Shown: positions 1 through 10,329 of the stretch, one piece after another | How positions within the stretch are numbered: position 1 is the first letter of the stretch | Layout of the letters: each line of letters starts with the position of its first letter | DNA from: Rubrivirga sp. SAORIC476 | Lineage (GTDB): Bacteria > Bacteroidota > Rhodothermia > Rhodothermales > Rubricoccaceae | DNA: 64,000 nt | Reading direction: 5' to 3' | Assembly (NCBI RefSeq): GCF_002283555.1 | Contig: NZ_MVOI01000004.1 | Location: 1 to 64,000, forward strand | The notes under the pieces: generated by a model | What the model saw: only the letters and a program-made list of their open reading frames with translations | Told to the model about the DNA's origin: nothing | Databases searched by the model: none | Program-made: the position numbers and the translations under genes

Positions 1-235
1 GCGGGCGGGCGGGCCCGATACGCTACGATGCTGCCGGTCGGTCGGAAAGGTGTTTAGACGTGCATCACAGGGTGCGTTTCCGCGATGTACGAATAACAAG
101 TATTGGGCGGCGCGGGGCCGGATAAAACCGGAGCGCCATGTCGCATAACGCGCACAGACTACGATGGCGGCCGTTGCGCGTCAATGACTTACGTTCCAGG
201 CGCGTGTTTATCCGCCAGCGAGCCGCAGAATCCCT

Positions 236-1246
236 ATGGCCACATCGACCCGCTCCCCCTTGCTCGACGCGGTGCGTACCGCCTGCCGCATCCGGCATTA
301 CTCCATCCGCACCGAGAGCGCCTACGTCTCCTGGGTCAAGCGCTTCTGTCTCTTCCACCGCGACGACGAGGGCAGGCCCCGCCACCCCAAGATGCTCGCC
401 GAACCTGAGGTCGTGGCCTTCCTCGCGTATCTCGCCGAAGATCGCAACGTGGCCGCGTCGACCCAGAACCAGGCCCTCGCCGCCATCCTCTTCCTCTACG
501 ACGCGGTCCTGGAGCAGCCCCTCGGCGACGTGCGCGAGTTCCCGCGCGCCAAGCGACCCCGCCGGTTGCCCGTCGTCTTGACCCGTGCCGAGGTCGAGGC
601 GGTCCTGGCCCGCCTCGGGGGCGTCGACCGCCTGATCGTCTCCCTGCTCTACGGGTCCGGGCTGCGGCTGCTCGAAGGGCTCCGCCTCCGGGTCAAAGAT
701 GTCGAACTCGATGCTGGACGCCTCGTCGTGCGAGAGGGGAAAGGCGACCGGGACCGAATCACCATGATCCCGTCGGCTGTCGAGGTCCCCCTCCGTGCCC
801 AGTTGGATGTCGTCCGGGCCCGCCACGCCCGGGACCGGGCCGCCGGATTCGGATCGGTGTACCTGCCCTCGGCACTCGACCACAAGTACCCCGGCGCCGC
901 CACCGAGGTCGGGTGGCAGTACGTCTTCCCGGCCGCGTCCCTCTCCGTCGACCCGCGCACAGGCGAGCGCCGTCGTCACCACCGGACCGAGTCCCCCGTT
1001 CAGCGGGCCGTCCGCAAGGCCTCGCGGGCAGCGGGGATCGAGAAGCCAGTCAGCCCCCACGCCTTCCGACACTCCTTCGCCACCCACATGCTCGAACGTG
1101 GCGCCGACATCCGCACCGTGCAGGAGCTGCTGGGCCATAAGGACGTGCGCACCACCGAGATCTACACGCACGTCCTGAATCGCGGGGTGCGGGGCGTCGT
1201 CAGTCCTCTCGATGGGCTGGCGGTCGGGTCCGCTGCTGTTCGCTGA
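236..1246 (+). CDS. intI: Integron-type tyrosine recombinase (IntI family)
   Basis: A 336-residue tyrosine recombinase. The catalytic set is complete: R144 in the GLR box, K169, H275-xx-R278, H301 and Y310. Between the two C-terminal boxes, residues about 211-232 carry the extra IntI segment (ALDHKYPG, then GWQYVFPA). This segment separates integron integrases, which recombine folded single-stranded attC sites, from XerC/D. The N-terminal SAM-like domain covers about residues 8-95. ATG at 236 is the first start giving the full family N-terminus. The gene points away from the left edge. Integron cassettes normally lie on the side of the intI start, so any array would be at or beyond position 1. 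No cassette or convincing attC is visible here. It converges on gyrA. Confidence 0.93.
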   Translation: MATSTRSPLLDAVRTACRIRHYSIRTESAYVSWVKRFCLFHRDDEGRPRHPKMLAEPEVVAFLAYLAEDRNVAASTQNQALAAILFLYDAVLEQPLGDVREFPRAKRPRRLPVVLTRAEVEAVLARLGGVDRLIVSLLYGSGLRLLEGLRLRVKDVELDAGRLVVREGKGDRDRITMIPSAVEVPLRAQLDVVRARHARDRAAGFGSVYLPSALDHKYPGAATEVGWQYVFPAASLSVDPRTGERRRHHRTESPVQRAVRKASRAAGIEKPVSPHAFRHSFATHMLERGADIRTVQELLGHKDVRTTEIYTHVLNRGVRGVVSPLDGLAVGSAAVR

Positions 1247-1278
1247 GGAGTCGCTGGTATCCCTCGTTCCACCACCTT

Positions 1279-1509
1279 GAGCGCCGTTCTCACAGGCTAG
1301 AGCGCCGTTCTCACGGGCTAGAGCGCCGTTCTCACGGGCTAGAGCGCCGCTCCCACAGCCTGGACGGTCGATCTCACGACCCGAAGCCGCTTTCAAACCT
1401 TCAGACGCTGCGCTCTCACGGTCTGTAGGGCTGTTCTCACGAACGAGAGTCTCGGGATCACGGCGTGATGCACGGCTCCCACGACCCGTCGAGGCGGGGC
1501 CACGACCGG
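1279..1509. repeat. Tandem repeat with 21-bp period, about 11 decaying units
   Basis: Units begin at 1279, 1300, 1321, 1342, 1363, 1384, 1405, 1426, 1447, 1468 and 1489. The first three are nearly identical (GAGCGCCGTTCTCAC followed by RGGCTA) and the fourth is close. Later units drift but keep the column-locked core: CAC occupies unit columns 13-15 in ten of eleven units, mostly as TCTCACG, and the 1384 unit has AAC there. There is no unique spacer between units, so this is not a CRISPR. It fills most of the 330-bp gap between the converging intI and gyrA genes (1247-1576), where no gene is supported. Confidence 0.85.
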
Positions 1510-1555
1510 AAGGCGTCGCGGCGACCGCACCCGCGCCACCGCCCGCCCCGGACCT

Positions 1556-1576
1556 CCCGAGGCGGGCGGATCCAGG

Positions 1577-1591
<15 letters not shown>
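1556..1591 (-). terminator. Hairpin at the gyrA 3' end
   Basis: Perfect 11-bp inverted repeat, CCCGAGGCGGG (1556-1566) and CCCGCCTCGGG (1581-1591), with a 14-nt loop overlapping the gyrA stop at 1577-1579. There is no T-tract, so it may protect or attenuate the transcript rather than act as an intrinsic terminator. Confidence 0.45.
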
Positions 1592-4330
<2,739 letters not shown>

Positions 4331-4556
4331 GGGGGCCGGTGGGGGACGAAAAACGAGGTCGGGGGATCTCAGCGAAGATACCGCCGCCGGGCGTCGCCGA
4401 CCGGCTCCAGACCCCCCTCAGACGCCTCCGTGCACCGGCTTCACCGGCTCCCCGCACTCCCGCAGCGGACATCCGGGATCGGGCACCGGCGACCGTCGAT
4501 TCAGCCCCCCACGAGCCCATCTTCGCCGTATCTCCAGAGCACGCTCAGGCTTCCCG

Positions 4557-4928
4557 ATGATGCGCCACCTGCTCTGGATCGACAGCGCCGCGGGCGCCCT
4601 CGTCGGCACCGTCGTGCTGCTGGCGAGTGAGGAGCTGAGCGGCTGGTACGGTCTGCCGCGCGGCCTCCTGCTGGTCACCGGCGCGGCGAACGTCCTCTAC
4701 GCGGCATACTCGGGCTCGCTGGCCGTGCGCGCGGTGCGGCCCCGTGCCGGGATCGTGGCGCTGGTCGTCGCCAACGCCGCGTGGGCCGTCGTCTGCCTCG
4801 CCCTCGTGTGGGCGTATGCCGGGAGGGGCGGCGGGCTCGGCCTGCTCCACCTCGGTGCCGAGGCGGCCGTCGTCGGCGGGCTGGCGGCGCTGGAGTGGCG
4901 CCACCGCGACGCCCTGCGCGTGGCGTGA
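4557..4928 (+). CDS. Small integral membrane protein, unknown function
   Basis: A 123-residue protein with about four hydrophobic helices (roughly residues 8-25, 33-55, 62-85 and 95-112), separated by short Arg-containing loops. I do not recognise a named family or catalytic residue. The tandem ATGs at 4557 and 4560 are both possible starts; an upstream in-frame extension exists but is not membrane-like and overlaps the gyrA promoter side. The gene lies in the gap between divergent gyrA and the convergent M24 peptidase gene, with 3 nt to the latter's stop. Confidence 0.7.
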   Translation: MMRHLLWIDSAAGALVGTVVLLASEELSGWYGLPRGLLLVTGAANVLYAAYSGSLAVRAVRPRAGIVALVVANAAWAVVCLALVWAYAGRGGGLGLLHLGAEAAVVGGLAALEWRHRDALRVA

Positions 4929-4931
4929 CGG

Positions 4932-6251
4932 CTACGGCCGCGGGATCAGCAGCAGCGCCTCCTGGCGCGGGTCCAGGTAGCGGACCGTCTCGCCGTCGAA
5001 CACCGCATCCTCCTCCAGCATGAAGCGGACCACCCGGTCGCCCCACTCGGGCACCGAGGCGGCCACGTTGAGCTCGATGGAGTGGGCCGTGTTGGGGAAG
5101 AGCGGGTAGTCGCCCCGGCCGGGGACGCCGCCCTGCTGGTCCCACAGGCCGATGGTCGGGCCCGCCCCGTGCCCGTGGAAGCCGATCGGGTGCGTGTAGA
5201 TGGTCGCCGCGAGGCCTTCGGCGCGAGCCGCGTCGAGCGCTGCGGCCAGGATGGCGTTGCCCGTGCGCCCGGTCGCGAACTGATCCGTCAGCAGGTCCTG
5301 GAGCCGGTTGGCGGCGGCCAGCCCGGCGACGAGCCCGGCCGGGGCCTCGCGCTCGCCCGGGCGGAGGACGTAGGCCATCTGCTGGGTGTCGGTCTGGAGG
5401 CCGAGGTACGAGATCCCGAAGTCGACCCAGAGGAGGTCGCCCGGCAGGATGGTGCCCGCGTCGGGGCGGCCCGAGAAGTCGCCGTCGGTGCCCGGCGCGT
5501 CGGCGCGTTGGATGGAGACGCTGGGGTGGAACCACGCGGTCAGCCCGAGCGACCGGACGCGGTCCCGGTACCACCACGACAGGTCGTCGGTGGTGGTGAC
5601 GCCGGGCGTGATCGCGGCCCCGGACAGCCCCTCGTGCAGGATGCCCCGCGCCAGGCGGACGATGGTGGGGTACGTCGCCAGCTCGGCCTCGGTACGGGTC
5701 TCCAGCCAGCCGACGGCGAGACGTTCGGCGGACACCAGCCGGTCGCGGTACGTCTCGGGAAGCGCGGCCCACAGTGCCTCGTACTCGGTGCTGGACAGCC
5801 CGTCGGCCGTCGCGAAGGTTTCGGACCGGTCGACGCCGATGCGCTGCGGATCGCGCTCGGCCACGATCTCGGCGACGCGCGCCCACTGGTCCGGCTGCGT
5901 CTCGGGGTCCCAGGCCCGTGGGAACGGCCCCACGTCGTAGCGGGCGACCGCCAGGCGCTCTACCGTGTCGCCATCGTCCCAGAACACGAGCGTGGTCCGG
6001 CGACGCGCGGCGAGCCAGGTCGCGGGCAGCATCGTCTCGATGACCGGGTCCTCGTCGTACTCGCGCGCCGACACGATCCACAGGTCGATGCCCTCGCGCC
6101 GCATCAGCGCCGGGACGACGGTCTCCAGGCGGTCCGCCAGCCACCGGTCCTGGACCTCCGCGCGCTCGCGCATCGGCAGCACCTCGGGCAGCGAGATCTG
6201 GGCCTGGACGGCCGAGGCGGACAGGACGAGGGCGAGGAGGACGAGGCGCAT
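4932..6251 (-). CDS. Secreted M24-family metallopeptidase (Xaa-Pro aminopeptidase-like)
   Basis: A 439-residue protein with a cleavable signal peptide (residues 1-18, ending VQAQ), so periplasmic or secreted. The pita-bread fold's metal ligands can be placed at D277 (WVDFG), D288 (QTDTQ), H359 or H361 (GFHGHGAGP), E393 (SIELN) and E413/E414 (MLEED). Family members remove N-terminal residues, often before proline. The N-terminal creatinase-like domain covers about 30-180. It is the last gene of the leftward cyanophycin gene run, but its export signal suggests a separate role in peptide scavenging rather than granule turnover. Confidence 0.88.
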   Translation of the reverse strand: MRLVLLALVLSASAVQAQISLPEVLPMRERAEVQDRWLADRLETVVPALMRREGIDLWIVSAREYDEDPVIETMLPATWLAARRRTTLVFWDDGDTVERLAVARYDVGPFPRAWDPETQPDQWARVAEIVAERDPQRIGVDRSETFATADGLSSTEYEALWAALPETYRDRLVSAERLAVGWLETRTEAELATYPTIVRLARGILHEGLSGAAITPGVTTTDDLSWWYRDRVRSLGLTAWFHPSVSIQRADAPGTDGDFSGRPDAGTILPGDLLWVDFGISYLGLQTDTQQMAYVLRPGEREAPAGLVAGLAAANRLQDLLTDQFATGRTGNAILAAALDAARAEGLAATIYTHPIGFHGHGAGPTIGLWDQQGGVPGRGDYPLFPNTAHSIELNVAASVPEWGDRVVRFMLEEDAVFDGETVRYLDPRQEALLLIPRP

Positions 6252-6291
6252 GGTCGGCGGGAAAAGCGGTGCGAGACGGTCCGGCCGTCGG

Positions 6292-6393
6292 CTACGGCCT
6301 CGGGCCGCCGCGAAAAACGACCCAGCCGAGGAGGAGGGCGAGGACCACCATCACGCCTCCGAGGATCGAGGCGACGAGAACGCTGGGCGACAT
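6292..6393 (-). CDS. 33-residue single-helix membrane microprotein after cphB
   Basis: A short open frame starting MSPSVLVASILGG and ending FRGGPRP. One uninterrupted hydrophobic stretch (residues about 4-27) is followed by Arg residues, as in an N-out, C-in single-pass protein. Its ATG lies 5 nt after the cphB stop, consistent with translational coupling, and it stops 40 nt before the M24 gene. No homologue is recognised; size and position are the evidence. Confidence 0.5.
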   Translation of the reverse strand: MSPSVLVASILGGVMVVLALLLGWVVFRGGPRP

Positions 6394-6398
6394 GGCGG

Positions 6399-7265
6399 TC
6401 AGCTCTCGTCGGGGACCGGGTCCTCGTCTTCGTCGAGGTACGGCACGCGGGGCGGGGCAGAGGCCATCCTCGACTCTGTGTCGTAGGTGCAGCCTGCCGC
6501 CAGCACGTGGACGCTCAGGCCGATCAGCGAGACCGGCTCGCCGCGCCGCGCCGAGTCCATCGACGAGTAGATCAGGTCCGACGGGTCCACGACGGTCACC
6601 GTGCCGCTCCCGATGACCTCGAACACGTTGTCCGGATGGAGCACGAGCGCGGTGTCCTCGTCGATGCCGACGCCGGTCGCGAACGGGTTGAACGAGACGG
6701 CCGTCAGCAGGCGCCCGAGGCGGTCGCGCTGGCGGAAGTGCTGGTCAATGATCAGGCGGTTTGTCAGCCCCATGCCTGGTGCCAGCGTGACGCTCTCGGT
6801 GGTGGGCGTGGGGCCGGTGCTGCCGGACGCGATCATGTGCTCCGGGATGACGGCCGCCCCCGCCGACGTGCCCGCGACGACGGCGCCGGAGGCGTTGCGG
6901 CGCCGGATCGCCCGCGCCAGCTCGGTCCCGCCCAGGATGGTCGAGAGCCGGAGCTGGTTGCCGCCTGTCATGAAGATGCCCGTGGACCGCTCGACGGCAT
7001 CGACGGCGCCGGGCACCCGGGCATGGGCTCGCTCGGCGATCTCCAGCACGCGCACCTCGGCCGCGCCGAGGTCCTTGAAGAGCGTCGCGTAGCGGTCGCC
7101 CGTGTCGGGCAGCTCCGAGGCGGTCGGGATGACGACGATCCGGGCGTCCGGGCCGCCGGCCAGCGCGAGCACGCGGCGCAGCACGTCGCGCGTGCCGGTC
7201 TTCGCCTCAGCCCCGCCGATGGGGACGATGGCGCCGCGCGGAGTGTCGGTCGTGGGGGAAGGCAT
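6399..7265 (-). CDS. cphB: Cyanophycinase (peptidase S51 family)
   Basis: A 288-residue serine peptidase that releases beta-Asp-Arg dipeptides from cyanophycin. The nucleophile is Ser134 in AGTSAGAA, preceded by the S51-type GGNQL turn at 101-105. There is no signal peptide, so it acts in the cytoplasm on granules, unlike extracellular CphE. The ATG at 7265 starts at MPSPTTDTPRG just before the first strand. An acidic tail (YLDEDEDPVPDES) ends the protein. It sits 14 nt downstream of iadA, which would cleave its dipeptide product. Confidence 0.93.
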   Translation of the reverse strand: MPSPTTDTPRGAIVPIGGAEAKTGTRDVLRRVLALAGGPDARIVVIPTASELPDTGDRYATLFKDLGAAEVRVLEIAERAHARVPGAVDAVERSTGIFMTGGNQLRLSTILGGTELARAIRRRNASGAVVAGTSAGAAVIPEHMIASGSTGPTPTTESVTLAPGMGLTNRLIIDQHFRQRDRLGRLLTAVSFNPFATGVGIDEDTALVLHPDNVFEVIGSGTVTVVDPSDLIYSSMDSARRGEPVSLIGLSVHVLAAGCTYDTESRMASAPPRVPYLDEDEDPVPDES

Positions 7266-7279
7266 ACGGAAAGAGAAGG

Positions 7280-8491
7280 TCAGGCGGGAGATTCGAACGT
7301 GCCCCAGGCGACCGGCTGGCCGTCGCGGACGTGCCAGCGCCCCCGCGCCATCACGTCGGACGGACGGCCGTCGTCGCCGAGGACGACGAGGTCGGCCTGG
7401 AAGCCCTCGGCGAGGTGGCCGACGCCGGGCAGGCGGAGGTGCGCCGCCGGGGTGGCGGTGAAGGGAGGGAGGGCGTTCTCCAGCGGGACCTCGCGGGCGA
7501 GGAGGTCCGCCAGCAGGTCGGCCAGGGCGCCCGAGGTGGCGAAGTCCATCCGGACCAGCTCGCCGTCGCGGAAGTGCGGCAGGCACCCACCGCCGTCGGA
7601 CGAGACGGTCAGCCGCGCCGGGTCGAGGCCGCTGTAGAGGAAGCGGACGATGGCGTCGGCCGCGGTCACCTCGTCCGACTCGGCGAAGTCGGGCGGGAAC
7701 GCGGTCACGTCGATGGTGACGCCCGCGGCGGCCAGGTCGAAGGCCTCGTCCAGCAGACCGGTGCGGCGGTTGACGTGGGTCGGGTGGAGGGTCCGCGCCG
7801 GGATCTCGGTCTCGGCCAGGATCCGGCGCAGCAGATCGAGGCCGCGCGCGCCGTCGCCGAGGTGGCAGTGGAGGACGCCCGCCTTGCCCGTCATCAGCCC
7901 CGCGACGTGGCAGTCGGCCGCGACGCGAGCAACCTCCTCGAACGTGGGCTGGGACGAGCGGTGGTCGGAGAGCGCCAGCTCGCCGAACCCAATCAGGGGC
8001 TCGACGGTGGCGAGGTCGGTGCGGACCGACCCCGTAAGGGTAGTGGGGGGGAGGTGGTAGCCGCCCGTCCACGCCCAGGCGCTCAGGCCCTCGCGGCGAA
8101 GGCCGTAGACCTGCCGGAGGAGGCCTGCCGTGGTCCGGGTCGTGTCGTCGGTGCCGAGGAGGCCCACCACCGACGTGACGCCCGCCCGCGTGTAGGCTGT
8201 CAGCGCGGGCGCCGGGGCGGCCGTCTCGGGCCCCGCCTCGCCGCCGCCGCCGGTGACGTGGACGTGTGCGTCCACCAGACCGGGGATCAGGCGCCGGCCC
8301 TCCAGGTCGATCACGTCGAGGGGGACCCCCGCGATTTCGGGCCTGGCTTCCAGCAGTGCAGCGACGCGGTCTCCCGCGACGAGCACGTGGCGCCGCCCGA
8401 GGGCCGCGGGCGCGTACACGTCGGCGTTCAGGAGCAGGGTCAGCCGAGGGGGCAGCGAGGCCAGCACGGAGGGTCCGGGAGGGTGGCGCAA
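7280..8491 (-). CDS. iadA: Isoaspartyl dipeptidase (M38 amidohydrolase)
   Basis: A roughly 400-residue binuclear-metal amidohydrolase. The first metal pair is H76/H78 in GLVDAHVHVTGGGGE, a signature of IadA. Further ligands sit in KAGVLHCHLGD and HPTHVNR, and the catalytic Asp in SSDGGG. It hydrolyses beta-aspartyl dipeptides, here probably the beta-Asp-Arg from CphB, to free Asp and Arg. Many cyanophycin users employ the unrelated IaaA for this step. The start is uncertain: TTG at 8491 and GTG at 8467 both precede the first conserved strand (LTLLLNADVYAP). It lies between the Mur-ligase paralogue and cphB. Confidence 0.92.
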   Translation of the reverse strand: MRHPPGPSVLASLPPRLTLLLNADVYAPAALGRRHVLVAGDRVAALLEARPEIAGVPLDVIDLEGRRLIPGLVDAHVHVTGGGGEAGPETAAPAPALTAYTRAGVTSVVGLLGTDDTTRTTAGLLRQVYGLRREGLSAWAWTGGYHLPPTTLTGSVRTDLATVEPLIGFGELALSDHRSSQPTFEEVARVAADCHVAGLMTGKAGVLHCHLGDGARGLDLLRRILAETEIPARTLHPTHVNRRTGLLDEAFDLAAAGVTIDVTAFPPDFAESDEVTAADAIVRFLYSGLDPARLTVSSDGGGCLPHFRDGELVRMDFATSGALADLLADLLAREVPLENALPPFTATPAAHLRLPGVGHLAEGFQADLVVLGDDGRPSDVMARGRWHVRDGQPVAWGTFESPA

Positions 8492-8547
8492 GCTACCGAG
8501 CGCACACCGTCGTGCGTCCGAAGGCCCGGTGAGGTCGGACCGGTGGC

Positions 8548-10242
8548 TCAGCCGCCTGCGTCCTTCACCAGCTGCAGCACCTCGTCACGCTGGGTGAGCG
8601 CGAGCAGGATCACGAGGTCGCCCGCCTCGGCCCAATCGAGGGCGAACGCGGTGCCGGAGGCGGGGTCGGCGCGCTGGACGAAGGCGTCCGAGGGGACGCC
8701 GCGCTCACGCAGGAGGCGTTCGAGCAGGGCCGGCACGGCGCCTGCCTCGCGGCCCCGGAGGTAGCCCGGGATCTCGACCAGCACGTAGCGGTCAGCTTGG
8801 AGGCGGGCCAGCACGTCGCACATGGCCGCGAGGTCGGCATCCGACCGATCGCCCGCGCTGCCGAACAGCACCAAGCGGCGGCGCGCGTCCCAGGTGGTCG
8901 CGAGGTCGGCGAGGGCGCTCAGCCCGTGCGCGTTGTGGGCGTAGTCGATCACCACGCGCGCTCCGTCCACGTCGAACTGGTTGGCGCGGCCGGGGTTGTC
9001 GGTCTCGTCGCTGCGGAAGGCGCGGAGCCCGGCCGCGATGGCGTCGTCGCGGAGTCCCAGCGCCTCGCCGAGCGCGGACGCCGTGAGGGCGTTGCGGACG
9101 ACGTGGCGCGCGGCCCCGCCCAGCGCGGCGGGGATCTCCTCGACGCGGCAGAGAGGGCGCCAGCCGCCGTCGGTCTGCAACGAGATCGCGCCGTCCACGA
9201 CCGAGGCGGCGAGGGGACCGGCGACGGCGTCCGTGGGGTCGAGGGCGGTCCAGCGGATGGCGACACCGCGGGCGGCCAGCGCGTCGGCCTGGCGCCGGAC
9301 GGCGGCGGTGGCCTCTGGCTCGTCGGTCGGGGCGACCAGCACGCCGCCCGGCCCGAGCGCCTTGGCGACGACCAGCTTGGCGTCGGCGAGGGCCGGCACG
9401 GTCTCGACGCCGTAGTCGCCCAGGTGGTCGGCGGCGACGTTGGTGAGCGCGGCGGCGGTCACGAGCGGGACCGGCACGCCGCGCCGGAGCAGCCCGCCGC
9501 GGGCGCTTTCGCAGACGGCCAGCGTCACGCGCTCGTCGCGCATCACGGCGCGGGCGCCGAGGGGACCCGAGAAGTCACCCCGGTCGACCACCTCGTCGCC
9601 TACGGTGACGGCGTCGGTGGTCGAGAAGCCGACCGTGTGGCCGGCCGCCCGCGCCATCCCGGCCAGCATCCGCACCGTGGTCGACTTGCCGTTGGTGCCG
9701 GTCACCAGCGCCGTCGGAATCGGGCCGACGGCGTCCCAGTCGAAGGCGTCCGGGTCGGGGAGGGCATCGGGCGCGAATGTCTTCCCACGGCTCCCGAGGC
9801 CTACCGTGACGGCGTCGTCGTCCCAGACGACGGGCATCCCGCGCGCCTCGGCGGCGGCGAGCAGCGCCTTCAACGGCGGGTCGGCCTCCTCTGCGGCCTC
9901 ACGCGTCAGCCGCTCGACGGTCTCCCCGAGGTCGGGCAGGTCGTTCCCCTCCACCTCGGCGCGCGCGCGGGCCCACGCGGCCTCGTTGACCTCGGTGGCC
10001 GTGTAGAGCAGATCGACTGGCGAGCCGAGCGCGAGCGACAGCCCGCGTGGGAACGGGCGGACCGTGAGCGGGGCGTCGGTCCAGCCGAGCGCGTCGCAGA
10101 GCGTCCGCGCGTGGCGGCGCCAGGCGTCGGCCGCGGCCTCGCGGAGAGGCTCGGGGACGTGCACCTCCAGCGCCGCGCCGGGGCCGTCGAGGAGGGACCC
10201 GGCGCCGGTCTGGCGGCGGCTGTCGTGGGGAGAGGAGAGCAA
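8548..10242 (-). CDS. Stand-alone Mur-ligase protein related to cyanophycin synthetase
   Basis: A 564-residue protein with a Mur-ligase ATPase core: P-loop TGTNGKST (181-188), the CESARGGLLRRG segment also found in CphA, NVAADHLGDYG, then a ligase C-terminal domain with IDYAHNAHG. The CphA ATP-grasp domain is missing; the first 170 residues are unlike CphA and unassigned. CphA's Mur-ligase half adds Arg to the Asp backbone, so an acyl-amino-acid ligation is likely, but substrate cannot be read from sequence. Initiation at TTG 10242 is my best guess. It lies 87 nt downstream of cphA and 56 nt before iadA, so it is probably co-transcribed. Confidence 0.8.
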   Translation of the reverse strand: MLSSPHDSRRQTGAGSLLDGPGAALEVHVPEPLREAAADAWRRHARTLCDALGWTDAPLTVRPFPRGLSLALGSPVDLLYTATEVNEAAWARARAEVEGNDLPDLGETVERLTREAAEEADPPLKALLAAAEARGMPVVWDDDAVTVGLGSRGKTFAPDALPDPDAFDWDAVGPIPTALVTGTNGKSTTVRMLAGMARAAGHTVGFSTTDAVTVGDEVVDRGDFSGPLGARAVMRDERVTLAVCESARGGLLRRGVPVPLVTAAALTNVAADHLGDYGVETVPALADAKLVVAKALGPGGVLVAPTDEPEATAAVRRQADALAARGVAIRWTALDPTDAVAGPLAASVVDGAISLQTDGGWRPLCRVEEIPAALGGAARHVVRNALTASALGEALGLRDDAIAAGLRAFRSDETDNPGRANQFDVDGARVVIDYAHNAHGLSALADLATTWDARRRLVLFGSAGDRSDADLAAMCDVLARLQADRYVLVEIPGYLRGREAGAVPALLERLLRERGVPSDAFVQRADPASGTAFALDWAEAGDLVILLALTQRDEVLQLVKDAGG

Positions 10243-10329
10243 GAGCGTAGGGCGTGGTCCGTGAAACGTGGGATCGGCCGGGGCAGGGAGGTGGGGCCGA
10301 GCCCACGGTCCGCGCCCCGCCGTCCGACG

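Noticed and set aside
144-186. attC/attI-like inverted repeat before the integrase
   Set aside because: Arms are imperfect and neither end has a full RYYYAAC/GTTRRRY core; kept only as a hint.
1279-1509. CRISPR array
   Set aside because: The 21-bp units are contiguous with no spacers, and there are no cas genes.
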